Shown here piece by piece: positions 1 to 10,019 of a DNA stretch of 64,000 bases; positions within the stretch are counted from its first letter, which is position 1, and each line of letters starts with the position of its first letter. The position numbers and the translations under genes were made by a program. The notes beneath the pieces were generated by a model. It had not been told where the DNA came from, made no database searches, and saw nothing but the letters and a program-made list of their open reading frames with translations. This stretch comes from Shewanella subflava (GTDB lineage: Bacteria; Pseudomonadota; Gammaproteobacteria; Enterobacterales; Shewanellaceae): contig NZ_JAPDMX010000024.1 in NCBI RefSeq assembly GCF_025971955.1, forward strand, positions 159,562 through 223,561, given 5' to 3'.

Positions 1-538
<538 letters not shown>

Positions 539-636
539 TTAACATATTGAGATCGATGCCTAGGTAAAGCTAAAGCTTAAAATATAAACCGATGTGAGTA
601 ATATCGAGTATCATATTGCTAACTGAAGTAGAATTA

Positions 637-660
637 AGCGGACATCAGTCCGCTTTTTTA
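637..660 (+). terminator. Rho-independent terminator
   Basis: Perfect 7-bp stem (AGCGGAC/GTCCGCT) with a 4-nt loop, followed by a T-run. It lies about 100 bases after the Glu-Pro gene and upstream of the lipoprotein gene. Confidence 0.85.
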
Positions 661-737
661 TGCACTTTTTCTGTGCCTAGGTTGGATAAAGCTTGGCTGA
701 TACACAACCACTTCGATGTCACTTAAGGGATATTAAC

Positions 738-1067
738 ATGCTCGTCACCTCATTTAATCAATTCATGGGTCTTTTGCTTGTTGCGCTGTCATTGAGCGGC
801 TGTATTCGTACCCCCGAATGGACTTTATTCTACTTTGCTGATGCGACAGATAATACAGATCAACGTTTGCAACACGATGTCATAAAGGGTTATTACGATA
901 CGTTAGAGCAATGCCAGGCTAAAGGCTCAGGATTGGTGCGTATTCAAGGGATTACCGTCACAGAGCAAGTTGATTTCACATGTGGCCAAAAGTGCGAAAC
1001 CCTAGACAATAATCAAATAGACTGTCAGCAACTAATCAGTGATAAAGACTTTTTAAAGCAGCTATAA
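738..1067 (+). CDS. Small predicted lipoprotein of unknown function
   Basis: A 109-residue protein starting [10 protein letters not shown] hydrophobic signal segment leads to a lipobox (LSLSGC, Cys at residue 22), so the mature protein should be lipid-anchored. Four further cysteines lie in the C-terminal third and could form disulfides in the periplasm. The ATG at 738 is chosen over an earlier in-frame start at 693 because it follows an AAGGGA ribosome-binding site and places the signal peptide at the N terminus. It lies 13 bases before selO and may be co-transcribed. The family is not recognised. Confidence 0.6.
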   Translation: MLVTSFNQFMGLLLVALSLSGCIRTPEWTLFYFADATDNTDQRLQHDVIKGYYDTLEQCQAKGSGLVRIQGITVTEQVDFTCGQKCETLDNNQIDCQQLISDKDFLKQL

Positions 1068-1080
1068 AAGGATATTGCTA

Positions 1081-2565
1081 ATGCGCTTTAAGCAAGACTT
1101 TTTTGAACAGCTAACCGGGTTTTACAGTCAGGTTTACCCACAACCAATTTCAAATCCCCATTGGTTAGGTTGGAGCGATGATGCAGCGGCTTTGATTGGC
1201 TTGACTGCACCCAATGATGAGTTACTGATGCAACTTTCTGCTAATCATGCAGCAGAGGGAGCGAGCTATTATGCCCAAGTCTATAGTGGGCATCAATTTG
1301 GGGGGTATACGCCTAAACTTGGCGATGGTCGCTCAATCATTTTAGGTGAAGCGATTGGACCTGAGGATGCCTGGGATGTGGCATTAAAAGGAGGGGGGCC
1401 GACGCCTTATTCCCGTATGGGGGATGGTCGAGCCGTAATGCGATCAGCCGTGCGAGAGTTTTTGATTTCTGAAGCCCTAGCCGCTTTACATGTACCGACT
1501 ACTAGAGCATTAGCTGTGATAGGATCGGATTTACCCGTATGGCGTGAAGGTCAGGAAACCGCTGCCATCACGGTCAGGCTTGCAAAAAGCCACATTCGAT
1601 TTGGCCATTTTGAGTATTTTAGTTATACCGAAAAGGGCAGTAATGCCAAACTAAAACAGTTGGCGGACTTTACCATTAGGCAGCATTTTCCACATTTATC
1701 GACCGATAAAGCCGGCTATATTCAATGGTTCAATGAAGTGGTGGCTGCAACCGCTAAAATGATTGCCCATTGGCAAAGCATTGGTTTTGCCCACGGGGTA
1801 ATGAATACCGACAATATGTCGATTCTGGGGGACAGTTTTGATTTTGGTCCATTTGCGTTCTTAGACACCTTTAAACAAGACTTCATTTGTAATCACTCTG
1901 ACCATGAAGGTCGATATGCTTTTGGTCAACAACCTGGTGTTGGCTTTTGGAATTTGCAGCGACTCGCACAAGCCCTGACGCCGCTTATTGCATCGGATGA
2001 TTTAATCCAAGCCCTTAATCAATATCAAGGTCATCTAGTTGATCATTACTTAACGTTGATGGGACAAAAATTGGGTTTACCTGAGCTTGAATCCACTCAA
2101 GGTGCGTCATTAACCGCCACAGAGAAAGCTGAGCAGCAAAAGCAAGATTTACATTTAGTGGACGAGTTCACTACCTTGCTTGAAACCAATCAACTAGACT
2201 ACACCAACAGCTTACGTCGTATAGGTGAACTGGATATAAACAGCCAAACATCCAGTTTGCGAGATGACATGCTTGATGTAACTCAGTTTGATCATTGGTT
2301 TGCAAGATACCAGCAGCGCGTGGGGTGCGTGGATGATATTTCCGCATGGCAGCTGCAAAGACATGCCGTTAATCCCAAATATATTTTACGCAATTACTTA
2401 GCTCAAGAAGCGATTATCGCGATAGAAGAGCAAGGTGATAACAGCAAGTTATTACAATTACATCAGTTATTACGTCAACCTTTTAAAGAGCATCCTACCA
2501 TGGAAGATTTTGCCAAACGTCCACCCGAGTGGGGACAAGGTTTAATCATGTCCTGTAGTAGTTAA
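1081..2565 (+). CDS. selO: Protein adenylyltransferase SelO (YdiU/UPF0061 family)
   Basis: A 494-residue pseudokinase-fold enzyme. SelO proteins transfer AMP from ATP to Ser/Thr/Tyr of client proteins, including redox enzymes. Visible hallmarks are the glycine-rich [17 protein letters not shown] segment, the arginine-rich [14 protein letters not shown] that follows, and the metal and active-site region [20 protein letters not shown]. The protein ends in Cys-Ser-Ser. In the family this terminal Cys (Sec in some lineages) forms a regulatory disulfide. The ATG at 1081 has AAAGGA just upstream; an in-frame TTG lies two codons earlier. Confidence 0.93.
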   Translation: MRFKQDFFEQLTGFYSQVYPQPISNPHWLGWSDDAAALIGLTAPNDELLMQLSANHAAEGASYYAQVYSGHQFGGYTPKLGDGRSIILGEAIGPEDAWDVALKGGGPTPYSRMGDGRAVMRSAVREFLISEALAALHVPTTRALAVIGSDLPVWREGQETAAITVRLAKSHIRFGHFEYFSYTEKGSNAKLKQLADFTIRQHFPHLSTDKAGYIQWFNEVVAATAKMIAHWQSIGFAHGVMNTDNMSILGDSFDFGPFAFLDTFKQDFICNHSDHEGRYAFGQQPGVGFWNLQRLAQALTPLIASDDLIQALNQYQGHLVDHYLTLMGQKLGLPELESTQGASLTATEKAEQQKQDLHLVDEFTTLLETNQLDYTNSLRRIGELDINSQTSSLRDDMLDVTQFDHWFARYQQRVGCVDDISAWQLQRHAVNPKYILRNYLAQEAIIAIEEQGDNSKLLQLHQLLRQPFKEHPTMEDFAKRPPEWGQGLIMSCSS

Positions 2566-2577
2566 TTGAGCATAAAA

Positions 2578-2877
2578 ATGAAGTTACTCTCTGCCAGTTT
2601 AGACAGCGACAATTTAAGTTTGTTAATCAGTGCCAAAATAGATTTTGAGCAATTTGCCGACTTTGCCCAGCCGTTAGCTAGCGCATTAGATTGTCAGGTA
2701 TGTGAACGTCAGTGGGGCGCCGATCGTCACCAATGGCTATTGGATTTCGAAGGCAGTCAGTTATGGCTGCATTATGAGTTCTACGGCGATATTTGCTGGA
2801 TCAGCACCGAACGCCAAGATGAATTCGACGTGCTAGTGTATCTACATAGCTTACTACAGCCTTATATTCAGTCTTAA
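2578..2877 (+). CDS. DUF3630 family small protein
   Basis: About 99 residues, acidic and aromatic-rich, with no signal peptide. The pattern (HQWLLDFEGSQLWLHYEFYGD, ISTERQDE) resembles DUF3630, a family I know from Shewanella and Vibrio with no assigned function. It follows selO directly: a TTG start at 2566 would abut the selO stop, but the ATG at 2578 is preferred. The spacing suggests co-transcription and translational coupling with selO. Confidence 0.6.
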   Translation: MKLLSASLDSDNLSLLISAKIDFEQFADFAQPLASALDCQVCERQWGADRHQWLLDFEGSQLWLHYEFYGDICWISTERQDEFDVLVYLHSLLQPYIQS

Positions 2878-2908
2878 TTATGACTCAATACCCTAACAAG
2901 CGGATAAT

Positions 2909-3898
2909 ATGATCGAACACGCAACGGAATTCCATTACCAGGCACTGACACCCGATTTGATATTAGATGCGATTGAAAGCATAGGTGTTTACCCTGAAAC
3001 AGGCTTACTGGCCTTAAACAGTTATGAAAATCGGGTATATCAGTTTCGCTGTGATGACGGCAAACGTTATGTCGTTAAATTTTATCGACCACACCGCTGG
3101 ACGGATGAACAGATCCAAGAAGAGCATGATTATTCGCTTGAGTTAGCCGAGAACGAAGTGCCCGTTGCCGCCCCGCTACTGATTGATGGTAAAACATTGC
3201 ATCATTACAAAGGCTTTCGAATGGCGTTATTTGCCTCTATTGGCGGGCGAGCGTTTGAAGTTGATAATCTTGATCAGCTTGAAGCGGTGGGGCGCTTTAT
3301 TGGACGTATTCATCAATATGCCGCCAAGCAACCCTTTGTGCACCGTGAAGCATTAAACCCACAAGTCTTGGGTGTCGAGCCGCTAAATTACTTACGTCAA
3401 AGTGGTATGGTCGCCCCTTCAATGGCGCATGCTTTTTTTACCGTTGTCGAACAAGTGTTACAAAAAGCCACGGCCATTTGGCAAGGACAAGCATTTAAAT
3501 CAATTCGCTTACATGGTGACTTGCATCCAGGGAATATTTTGTGGACTCCTGATGGACCTGGTTTTGTCGATTTAGATGATGCTAAGCAAGGGCCTGCGGT
3601 GCAGGATATTTGGATGATGTTAACCGGTGATCGCCAACAACAAATATTGCAACTCGATACCTTACTCGAGGGCTATCAAGAGTTTGCGGACTTTGATCCG
3701 CGTCAATTGGTATTAATTGAACCTTTGCGCGCATTAAGAATGGTGCATTACAATGCGTGGTTGGCAAAACGTTGGCAAGATCCTGCATTTCCAATGAACT
3801 TTCCATGGTTTGGTGATCTCAAATATTGGGAACAACAAACTCTGGCATTCAAGGAGCAGTTAGCGGCACTCGATGAAGCTCCGTTAAGTCTGTTTTAA
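2909..3898 (+). CDS. srkA: Stress response kinase A (YihE family Ser/Thr kinase)
   Basis: A 329-residue protein with the APH/choline-kinase fold. SrkA phosphorylates proteins and counters MazF-mediated and other stress death in E. coli. The catalytic loop HGDLHPGNILW begins at residue 202 (Asp204), and the metal-binding DLDDA lies near 221, matching the spacing of the E. coli enzyme. Lys in YVVKFYRP is the likely ATP-binding lysine. It is followed by dsbA, the same order as yihE-dsbA in enterobacteria, where the pair answers to Cpx envelope stress. Confidence 0.93.
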   Translation: MIEHATEFHYQALTPDLILDAIESIGVYPETGLLALNSYENRVYQFRCDDGKRYVVKFYRPHRWTDEQIQEEHDYSLELAENEVPVAAPLLIDGKTLHHYKGFRMALFASIGGRAFEVDNLDQLEAVGRFIGRIHQYAAKQPFVHREALNPQVLGVEPLNYLRQSGMVAPSMAHAFFTVVEQVLQKATAIWQGQAFKSIRLHGDLHPGNILWTPDGPGFVDLDDAKQGPAVQDIWMMLTGDRQQQILQLDTLLEGYQEFADFDPRQLVLIEPLRALRMVHYNAWLAKRWQDPAFPMNFPWFGDLKYWEQQTLAFKEQLAALDEAPLSLF

Positions 3899-4072
3899 CG
3901 ACAGCACTGAGCGAAGGTTAATTAAACTTAATTTTTACTGGTTGGTGTAAATTGTTACAAATACAATCAGTTTAAGGTTGTGATTTTATTCAATGCTAAA
4001 GGTAAGATAGCTGCATTGGTTGATAGCGCATTTAAAACATTACGAATAAAGCGATAGATAAAAGGAACTCAA

Positions 4073-4690
4073 ATGAAAAAAGCATTATTAATGGCGGCAG
4101 CGTTACTATTTACTCCATTAGCGGCAACCGCTGCAGATTATAAAGAAGGTGTGCACTACACAGTGATCAATGATGGCCCAGGTTCTGCCAAGCCTGAAAT
4201 CACTGAGTTTTTCTCCTTTTTCTGTGGCCACTGTTTTAACTTCTCAAAAACAGTTATTCCAACAATTAAAAAGACCTTGCCAGAAGGCGTGACGTTTAAT
4301 CAATCCCATGTTGAGTTTATTGGTCGTGAAATGGGGGTAGAAATGTCGCGTGCCTTTGCTATCGCGCACCAGTTGAAAGTAGAAGAAAAAATTGAAGCGG
4401 CATTATTTTCTGCCATTCACGAGAAAAAGCAAAGCTTCACTAACCAAAATGACATTCGTTTGTTATTTATTGCTAATGGCGTAGAAGGCAAAGATTTTGA
4501 TGCCGCAGCCAATTCATTTATGGTAAATGCCCAGATGTCTAAAATGGCACGTGATGCTAAAAATGCAAAAATTTCAGGCGTACCGTCTTTAGTGGTTAAT
4601 GGTAAGTACCGTGTTGAAACGGGTTCAATCAAGTCTTATCAAGAATTGCTTGATATTGCTTACTATTTAGCCGAGATGAATAAGCAGTAA
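4073..4690 (+). CDS. dsbA: Thiol:disulfide interchange protein DsbA
   Basis: A 205-residue periplasmic oxidase that introduces disulfide bonds into exported proteins and is reoxidised by DsbB. Residues 1-21 form a signal peptide ending ATA-A. The active site CGHC is at 51-54 in a thioredoxin fold with a helical insert, and the cis-proline loop (SGVPSLVVNGKY) is near the C terminus. The start has an AAAGGAACTC ribosome site. It lies 174 bases after srkA, a gap that could hold its own promoter, and is closed by a strong terminator. Confidence 0.96.
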   Translation: MKKALLMAAALLFTPLAATAADYKEGVHYTVINDGPGSAKPEITEFFSFFCGHCFNFSKTVIPTIKKTLPEGVTFNQSHVEFIGREMGVEMSRAFAIAHQLKVEEKIEAALFSAIHEKKQSFTNQNDIRLLFIANGVEGKDFDAAANSFMVNAQMSKMARDAKNAKISGVPSLVVNGKYRVETGSIKSYQELLDIAYYLAEMNKQ

Positions 4691-4716
4691 TTGATGCTGT
4701 AACCGCATTGTCAATA

Positions 4717-4740
4717 AAAGGAGCTTAGGCTCCTTTTTTG
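4717..4740 (+). terminator. Rho-independent terminator of dsbA
   Basis: Stem AAAGGAGC/GCTCCTTT with a TTAG loop running into a T-tract, 26 bases after the dsbA stop. Confidence 0.9.
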
Positions 4741-4744
4741 TTTT

Positions 4745-5106
4745 TAGCCCCTAAACCACCTACTCCAATAGGTGGTTATCATCAATTAGGCTTTGCCTGA
4801 AGTACGTTCAATGGTATTGAGGAGTCAGGTAATGTTTAACGACTTATAAACATGCCGAGATTGCTTCCATGGCAGCTCGCTTACGTATCCATGCGATACA
4901 CGGCTTATCAGTTCATTTGAACATAGCTGATTAACTCAAGTGATCGGTGAGCTGTGCTAATGGTGCGGTACAAGCTTCTAAATCAGGGATGATTTAGTCG
5001 AGCCTATAGGGATATATTTACGGCGTCTTGTTAACGCATGTTTAGGAAAGCTCCTTTTTAGTGAGTGATATCAAAGCCACCTTCTTCAGAAGCTGGATTC
5101 TTTACT
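4745..5106. repeat. Dispersed palindrome-ended repeat, copy 1 (long form)
   Basis: This non-coding 362-bp segment matches 53628-53874 along its length, apart from about 111 bp (roughly 4812-4922) that is present only here. Each end carries a hairpin: CCACCTA/TAGGTGG at the left and CCACCTTC near the right. Matches include the block CTAAATCAGGGATGATTT and the closing GGATTCTTTAC. There is no reading frame. The terminal palindromes and lack of target duplication resemble non-autonomous IS200/IS605-type elements, but this is inference. Confidence 0.75.
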
Positions 5107-5269
5107 GGCTCAAATTGTTTGCCGTTGAGTCGTACTGACTGGTTCGAGAGACTCACTCAGGTGCATAGCTTAATATCGCTGCAGTTGGATCTGGTCACTC
5201 GTGTGTTCTGAAAAGAAGGGCTGGAATGACTGACTATTTATTATTAAGTCATGGGCATAAATAATAGGC

Positions 5270-5303
5270 AAAAAAAAACCGTATGCTTATAAAGCGATAC
5301 GGT
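5270..5303 (-). terminator. Orphan minus-strand terminator in a gene-free region
   Basis: On the minus strand, CCGTAT with inner GCTT pairs across a short loop (one bulge), and the transcript then runs into nine T residues (the A-run at 5270-5278). No minus-strand gene lies upstream of it between here and ytfK, which runs the other way. The rest of 5107-5628 holds no gene that I can see. The hairpin may end a small RNA transcribed from about 5350-5600. Confidence 0.6.
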
Positions 5304-5628
5304 GTCGAGCTAAATAGCTCTTTATACCCTGAGTAACGTATAAGATAATATCAGTGCGTCAAAATATTGGCAAGTGGCATTTTTTTGTCGCTTTGCTTTT
5401 TGAATATTCGCATCTAAGGTTAAATATTATTTAACTAAAAAACACTGTCCATCATGCAACTTATTGGATGTTTTATAGTCAAATATTTTGTGTATAGACA
5501 GCGCACCATCAACATGTATCAAGATAGCTTGTCAGAGATGTTGTCGAACATGAATACAGTACAACTGGGCTGTTGAGGTGAGATGTATAGCGACTTATCA
5601 AAAAATAAATAATTAAACAGGAGGCTTT

Positions 5629-5835
5629 ATGAGAATGTTCCCCGTTTATGCTCCTAAATTGATAGTGAAGCACGCAAGAATATTTTTCTGTGGGGTGGTT
5701 TGGGTAAAAGACTTAGGCCGATTAGAATTTAATCGAGGGCGTTTTTTGTTGCCGAAAAAAAGCCTGCCGAAAGTAAAGCAGGCTGTTTTAGAATTGAATG
5801 CGCTAATAGAATCACAGCATCATCAAGCCGTGTAG
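5629..5835 (+). CDS. ytfK: YtfK / DUF1107 family protein
   Basis: A 68-residue protein, the same length as E. coli YtfK and alignable along its whole length: the N-terminal KHARIFFCG, the central VKDLGRLEFNRGRFLLPKK and a helical tail. In E. coli YtfK activates SpoT-dependent (p)ppGpp synthesis during phosphate or fatty-acid starvation. A strong AGGAGG site precedes the ATG. It converges with zapB, with 15 bases between the stops. Confidence 0.88.
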   Translation: MRMFPVYAPKLIVKHARIFFCGVVWVKDLGRLEFNRGRFLLPKKSLPKVKQAVLELNALIESQHHQAV

Positions 5836-5850
5836 CGAAGCCAATTTAGA

Positions 5851-6051
5851 TTAGATTTCGCTATTCAATAAACCAACAAGGCCGTTGACCTTATCACTCC
5901 ATGAGTTTAGGTCTTGCTCTAATTGTTGGTTTTTTTCTGTCAGTGCAGCGCTTTTTTGCCTCTCTTCTTCAAGCTCCATTTTTAGTAGCTCAATATTTTC
6001 AAGAGTTGCCTGGATTTTGGTTTCCAGTTGGGACAATAATTCAAGGCTCAT
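5851..6051 (-). CDS. zapB: Cell division protein ZapB
   Basis: A 66-residue all-coiled-coil protein starting [14 protein letters not shown], which matches the start of E. coli ZapB (MSLEVFEKLEAKVQ). ZapB dimers link ZapA-coated FtsZ to the terminus via MatP. Heptads run through [20 protein letters not shown]. It is about 15 residues shorter than the E. coli protein. An upstream in-frame start at 6099 would add 16 residues absent from the family, so the ATG at 6051 is chosen. Confidence 0.82.
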   Translation of the reverse strand: MSLELLSQLETKIQATLENIELLKMELEEERQKSAALTEKNQQLEQDLNSWSDKVNGLVGLLNSEI

Positions 6052-6286
6052 GGGGAGTCCTATGGTTTCTGGATGGAACCCCGATTCTAGCAGTGACAAG
6101 GCCTTGTAGAATAGTCTTTATCGCTAAGTGGGCAAAAAATAAACCAAATTTAATACTATTTTGCTGTTTGTCGTTCTGTTTTATCAATCACCCTCAGATC
6201 ACGCAATAAAATCAACTTAGATTCACCTATCCTCTATAGCGAAAAAGCCGATGTTCGTGATACTTTTTAAGTCCGAAAAATTAATA

Positions 6287-6658
6287 ATGATGGCGACGAC
6301 AGAGAAGATGATCACCCGAATAGATGTAAATCAACGCATGAGTAGTATCGTTATTCACAATAACACTGTGTATTTATGCGGCCAAGTGGCGACGGATAAG
6401 TTTGCTGATATCACCACCCAAACCCAAACGATGCTTGACGAAGTTGATACCTTGCTTGCACAAGCTGGCAGTGACCGCAATCATATCTTATCGGCGACGA
6501 TTTACCTTAAAGACATGCAAGATTATGATGCGATGAACGCGGTATGGGATAATTGGTTAGTCTCGGGTCATGCTCCAGCAAGAGCGTGTGTTCAAGCGGC
6601 AATAGCTGAACCTGAATATTTAGTGGAAGTGTCGGTGATTGCCGCCGTTATCGAATAA
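6287..6658 (+). CDS. RidA (YjgF/UK114) family enamine/imine deaminase
   Basis: About 123 residues. RidA proteins hydrolyse reactive 2-aminoacrylate and related enamines released by PLP enzymes such as IlvA. Family features seen are [10 protein letters not shown], the [16 protein letters not shown] helix-strand, and [18 protein letters not shown] with the conserved catalytic arginine. Tandem ATGs at 6287/6290 are taken as the start; a longer in-frame start at 6251 adds residues that the family lacks. It lies 215 bases upstream of ilvE, which fits a shared link to branched-chain amino acid metabolism. This is a RidA paralogue and may not be the main ridA of the genome. Confidence 0.85.
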   Translation: MMATTEKMITRIDVNQRMSSIVIHNNTVYLCGQVATDKFADITTQTQTMLDEVDTLLAQAGSDRNHILSATIYLKDMQDYDAMNAVWDNWLVSGHAPARACVQAAIAEPEYLVEVSVIAAVIE

Positions 6659-6771
6659 CTCTCCACAAAATTTACGCTCACTTTAGTCGTGATGCTGTTT
6701 TTTGTTGGATGACTTTCTTGTTCAGTGTCAGTGGTTGCATTGACGAAATTGAAAAAAAATACTGATGCTTG

Positions 6772-6790
6772 TTACGTTCAATTGACGTAA
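6772..6790. promoter_or_regulatory. Inverted repeat upstream of ilvE
   Basis: TTACGT and ACGTAA arms separated by 7 bases, about 85 bases before the ilvE start. It could be an operator or a short leader hairpin. No leader peptide rich in Ile/Val/Leu was seen. Confidence 0.3.
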
Positions 6791-6873
6791 TCTTCGCAAC
6801 TAACGAGACAGTAAACTTGACTTTATTTACTGCTCTCCATAGTCTTCAAGCTCAGTTTTTAAGGTGGTATGCA

Positions 6874-7965
6874 ATGGATATAAAATATAATTTAAAACCC
6901 GCGTCAGAGCGCCGCACTGAGCAGTTCACTCCCGAAGGTAATGTTGGTTTTGGTAAATTACGTACCGACCATATGTTTTTGATGGATTATCGTGACGGCC
7001 AATGGTGTGATCCGCGCATTGTGCCTTATGGTCCTTTTGAAATGGCGCCAGGGGCAATGACCCTACACTATGGTCAATCCATTTTTGAAGGGGCGAAAGC
7101 CTTTATGCATGAAGATGGTGAGATTTATACTTTCCGTCTGAACAAAAATGCCGAGCGTATGAATCGTTCAGCCGATATCGTCTGTATCCCGAATATTGAT
7201 GAGCAAATTCAGTTAAAGGCGATTAATAGCCTAATCGATGTTGATAGAAAATGGTTTCCGATGCAAGAGGGGGCGTGTTTATACATTCGTCCGTTTATTT
7301 TTGCTACCGAAGACCGCTTGTCTGTTAGCCCTAGCCAGCAATACACTTTTTGCGTGATTCTAAGCCCTTCTGGTGCTTATTATGCGGCGGGTGTGAATGA
7401 TGGTATTCGCTTGCTTATTACCACCCAATTCCACCGTGCTGTGTCTGGTGGAACAGGCGCCTCAAAAGCATCGGGTAATTATGCAGCATCACTTCGTGCG
7501 GGTAAAGCAGCAGCGGAATATGGTGCAGCCCAGGTGTTGTATCTTGATGCGAACAATAAGCAAATTGAGGAAGTGGGGGCAATGAACCACTTCCATATTT
7601 TAAAAGATGGCACCGTTATTATTCCTAAATTTACTGACACCATTTTAAAATCTATTACCTCGCAATCGATTCTTGAGTTAGGCGAGTTATTGGGTTGTGA
7701 AGTGCGCCAAGAAACCGTCATGCTAGATCAATTTATTGCTGATATTGAGTCAGGTGAGATTGTTGAAGCGGGTGGTTTTGGCACGGCAGCTGTGGTTTCT
7801 CCAGTGACATCATATATTTTTGAAGATCACCGTGTCTTAACCGTTGGCGATGGTAAAGTTGGCCCGAATATCAAAAAAATCTACAAGGTGTTTACCGATA
7901 TTCAAAAAGGGAATCTGCAAGGTCCTGATGGCTGGGTAAAACGTGTTGAGAAAGTCGCCCCCTAG
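6874..7965 (+). CDS. ilvE: Branched-chain amino acid aminotransferase (group II type)
   Basis: A 363-residue PLP enzyme that makes the last transamination step to Ile, Leu and Val (and the first step in their breakdown), with glutamate/2-oxoglutarate as partner. The length and sequence fit the larger eukaryote-like BCAT class, not the ~309-residue E. coli IlvE. The PLP lysine is Lys198 in GTGASKASGNYAAS. Other motifs are LHYGQSIFEGAKAF and the phosphate-binding EAGGFGTAA near the C terminus. The ATG at 6874 follows AAGGTGG; a longer in-frame start at 6769 is rejected because it adds a non-family hydrophobic stretch. Confidence 0.93.
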   Translation: MDIKYNLKPASERRTEQFTPEGNVGFGKLRTDHMFLMDYRDGQWCDPRIVPYGPFEMAPGAMTLHYGQSIFEGAKAFMHEDGEIYTFRLNKNAERMNRSADIVCIPNIDEQIQLKAINSLIDVDRKWFPMQEGACLYIRPFIFATEDRLSVSPSQQYTFCVILSPSGAYYAAGVNDGIRLLITTQFHRAVSGGTGASKASGNYAASLRAGKAAAEYGAAQVLYLDANNKQIEEVGAMNHFHILKDGTVIIPKFTDTILKSITSQSILELGELLGCEVRQETVMLDQFIADIESGEIVEAGGFGTAAVVSPVTSYIFEDHRVLTVGDGKVGPNIKKIYKVFTDIQKGNLQGPDGWVKRVEKVAP

Positions 7966-7996
7966 CGATGCTTAGGCAATATTTCAGTTAGCCATT

Positions 7997-8030
7997 AAAA
8001 TCCGATGTCAGAGATGATGTCGGATTTTTT
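7997..8030 (+). terminator. Rho-independent terminator of ilvE
   Basis: Nine-bp stem AAAATCCGA/TCGGATTTT with a 14-nt loop, ending in a T-run 31 bases after the ilvE stop. Confidence 0.85.
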
Positions 8031-8182
8031 ATTGACCTCTCACTTTGATGTTAGCTGATTGCGCCTAAACTCAGTTGCTAGTGTTTGCGGGTCAATTCAA
8101 TTAGGCTGGCTGTTAGGTAAGCGTTTATTATCCTGATCTGAGGTTAACTACACGCATTTTGGGTTTGCTTTAAGAGGCTATT

Positions 8183-8875
8183 ATGATTTTGATTACCGGT
8201 GCAAGCAGTGGTTTAGGGGCGGCATTAGCCAAATGTTACCATAACGATAATCAACAGGTGATTATTTCAGGGCGTAATACCACCCGTTTAGATGCCATAA
8301 GGCAAGGGCTGGGAGCAAACATTTGCGCGATTACTGCCGACTTAACCTCGGCAGCTAGTGTGTCTGCCCTTTTTGACCAAGTTGAGCTGGTGCAACAAAC
8401 ACAACAAGCACAATTGAGATTACATACAGTGATTCATTGTGCGGGCAGTGGTTATTTTGGTGCGATAGAAACTCAGCGGCCCGAAGCTATCTCTGAGTTA
8501 TTGCAAAACAACATTATGTCAGCCATTTTGCTGGTACGTGAGACGGTCAAACGTTATAAAGATCAAGCGGTGAATGTGGTGGTAGTGATGTCAACAGCAG
8601 CCTTGTCAGCAAAAGCCGGAGAGTCTACCTATTGCGCAGCTAAATGGGCTGTAAGAGGATTTATTGAGTCTGTGCGCCTTGAACTAAAAGGTAGCCCAAT
8701 GAAAATTATCGCAGTGTATCCAGGTGGAATGGATACAGGTTTTTGGCCAACCAGTGGTAAAGCCTTAGATACCTCTAGCTTTATGGAGGCAGATGAAGCC
8801 GCCAATATGCTTAAACAGGCATTAGTGAGCAGCCAGCATGGTTATATTGCCGATATTACGATTAACCGAGGTTAG
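8183..8875 (+). CDS. Short-chain dehydrogenase/reductase
   Basis: A 230-residue classical SDR. The cofactor motif GASSGLG is at residues 6-12. The catalytic Ser is near 137 (VVVMSTAA), with Tyr150 and Lys154 in YCAAK. CAGSG replaces the usual NNAG. An Arg after the second strand (SGRNTTR) suggests NADP(H) preference. The substrate cannot be inferred. It stands alone between the ilvE terminator and a convergent RHH gene. Confidence 0.88.
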   Translation: MILITGASSGLGAALAKCYHNDNQQVIISGRNTTRLDAIRQGLGANICAITADLTSAASVSALFDQVELVQQTQQAQLRLHTVIHCAGSGYFGAIETQRPEAISELLQNNIMSAILLVRETVKRYKDQAVNVVVVMSTAALSAKAGESTYCAAKWAVRGFIESVRLELKGSPMKIIAVYPGGMDTGFWPTSGKALDTSSFMEADEAANMLKQALVSSQHGYIADITINRG

Positions 8876-8887
8876 CCTGCGTTATCG

Positions 8888-9205
8888 TTAGCTTTTTTGT
8901 GACCAAAAATCGTTTTTAGCCAGAGAGGGTGTTAGCGCGATTCGGGTGCCCTGATTTAAGTAAGTGGTGCAGGCCACGCGCAAAAGAGAGCTGAAATTAT
9001 TAATTTCGCCGCGTTTAATGATAACTTCACGATAAATGCGAGTGAGAAACTCCGCGATAGATAAATCGGCGTCATCAGCGATTTGTTGAATAATTTGCCA
9101 AAACACTGCTTCAAGTCGAATGCTGGTCACCACACCGTCAATGCGAATAGATCGGGTTTGTGATGCAAAGAGTTCTGGCTCAGCTCCAGAATAAATTTCA
9201 CACAT
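8888..9205 (-). CDS. Ribbon-helix-helix domain protein (RHH_4 type)
   Basis: 105 residues starting MCEIYSGAEPELFASQTRS. This start and the following RSIRIDGVVTSIRLEAVFWQII are typical of the RHH_4 family (PF13467), which has a predicted Arc/MetJ-like DNA-binding fold. The target is unknown. GGAG six bases before the ATG at 9205 supports this start over an in-frame GTG five codons upstream. Confidence 0.75.
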   Translation of the reverse strand: MCEIYSGAEPELFASQTRSIRIDGVVTSIRLEAVFWQIIQQIADDADLSIAEFLTRIYREVIIKRGEINNFSSLLRVACTTYLNQGTRIALTPSLAKNDFWSQKS

Positions 9206-9299
9206 ATCATGCTCCGTCACGTTGGCTTATTAAGGCCTGTCCATCGTGACGGATTATATATGTTGATGCAATCCAAACTTGAAACTTTTAGTTTGATAA

Positions 9300-9863
9300 T
9301 TAGCGGCTTAGCAATTGATTAAATTGTGCTAACCAATCTGGATGTGCAGGCCATGCAGGTGCGGTGACAAAATTGCCATCCGTAATGGCCTCGGTGACGG
9401 CTATCTCACAATATTCCCCTCCTGCCTGAGTCACTTCAGGGGCGCAAGCTGGGTAGGCTGATATCTTTTTACCTTGTACTACATTTGCCGCCGTTAATAA
9501 CTGCGCACCATGACACACTGCCGCAATCGGTTTATGACTGGCAGCAAAAGCTTGTACTAAAGCAATGACTTTTTTATCAAGACGAAGGTATTCAGGCGCG
9601 CGGCCTCCGGGGATCAGTAAGGCATCGAATTGAGATTCGACAATAGTATCGAAATTGCCATTTAATGCGAACAAATGTCCAGGTTTTTCGGTGTAGGTTT
9701 GATCGCCTTCAAAATCATGGATAGCGGTTTTTATAGTGTCTCCAGTCGATTTGTTGGGGCACACAACCGTAACTTGATGTCCCACCATTTGTAATGCTTG
9801 AAACGGCACCATCAGTTCATAATCTTCGACAAAATCGCCCGCAATAATTAATACATTAGCCAT
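9300..9863 (-). CDS. DJ-1/PfpI family protein
   Basis: A 187-residue single-domain protein with the class-I glutamine amidotransferase-like fold. The nucleophile-elbow cysteine is Cys117 in AAVCHGAQLL, with a conserved acidic residue near 13-16 (FVEDYE) and the loop LIPGGRAPEYLR. Members act as protein or nucleotide deglycases, glyoxalases, chaperones or peptidases, and the activity cannot be chosen from sequence. The ATG at 9863 gives the family-typical MANVLII start; an in-frame start four codons earlier is also possible. Confidence 0.88.
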   Translation of the reverse strand: MANVLIIAGDFVEDYELMVPFQALQMVGHQVTVVCPNKSTGDTIKTAIHDFEGDQTYTEKPGHLFALNGNFDTIVESQFDALLIPGGRAPEYLRLDKKVIALVQAFAASHKPIAAVCHGAQLLTAANVVQGKKISAYPACAPEVTQAGGEYCEIAVTEAITDGNFVTAPAWPAHPDWLAQFNQLLSR

Positions 9864-10019
9864 GATTAACTCCATTGATATTCAAATGACTTCCTTACTG
9901 TAATAGCTCAAGAAATACAGTGGTAGTAATCAGATACTACAAACGAAGGCTAATAAACACTGGTGATGGGGGCGAGATTAAAACGAAAGCCCAAAATGCT
10001 TTCGTTTTATGGGGCGCAG

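Noticed and set aside
5885-6209. Two overlapping plus-strand frames across zapB
   Set aside because: They are antisense shadows of the zapB coiled coil (Ser/Leu-rich reverse complement).
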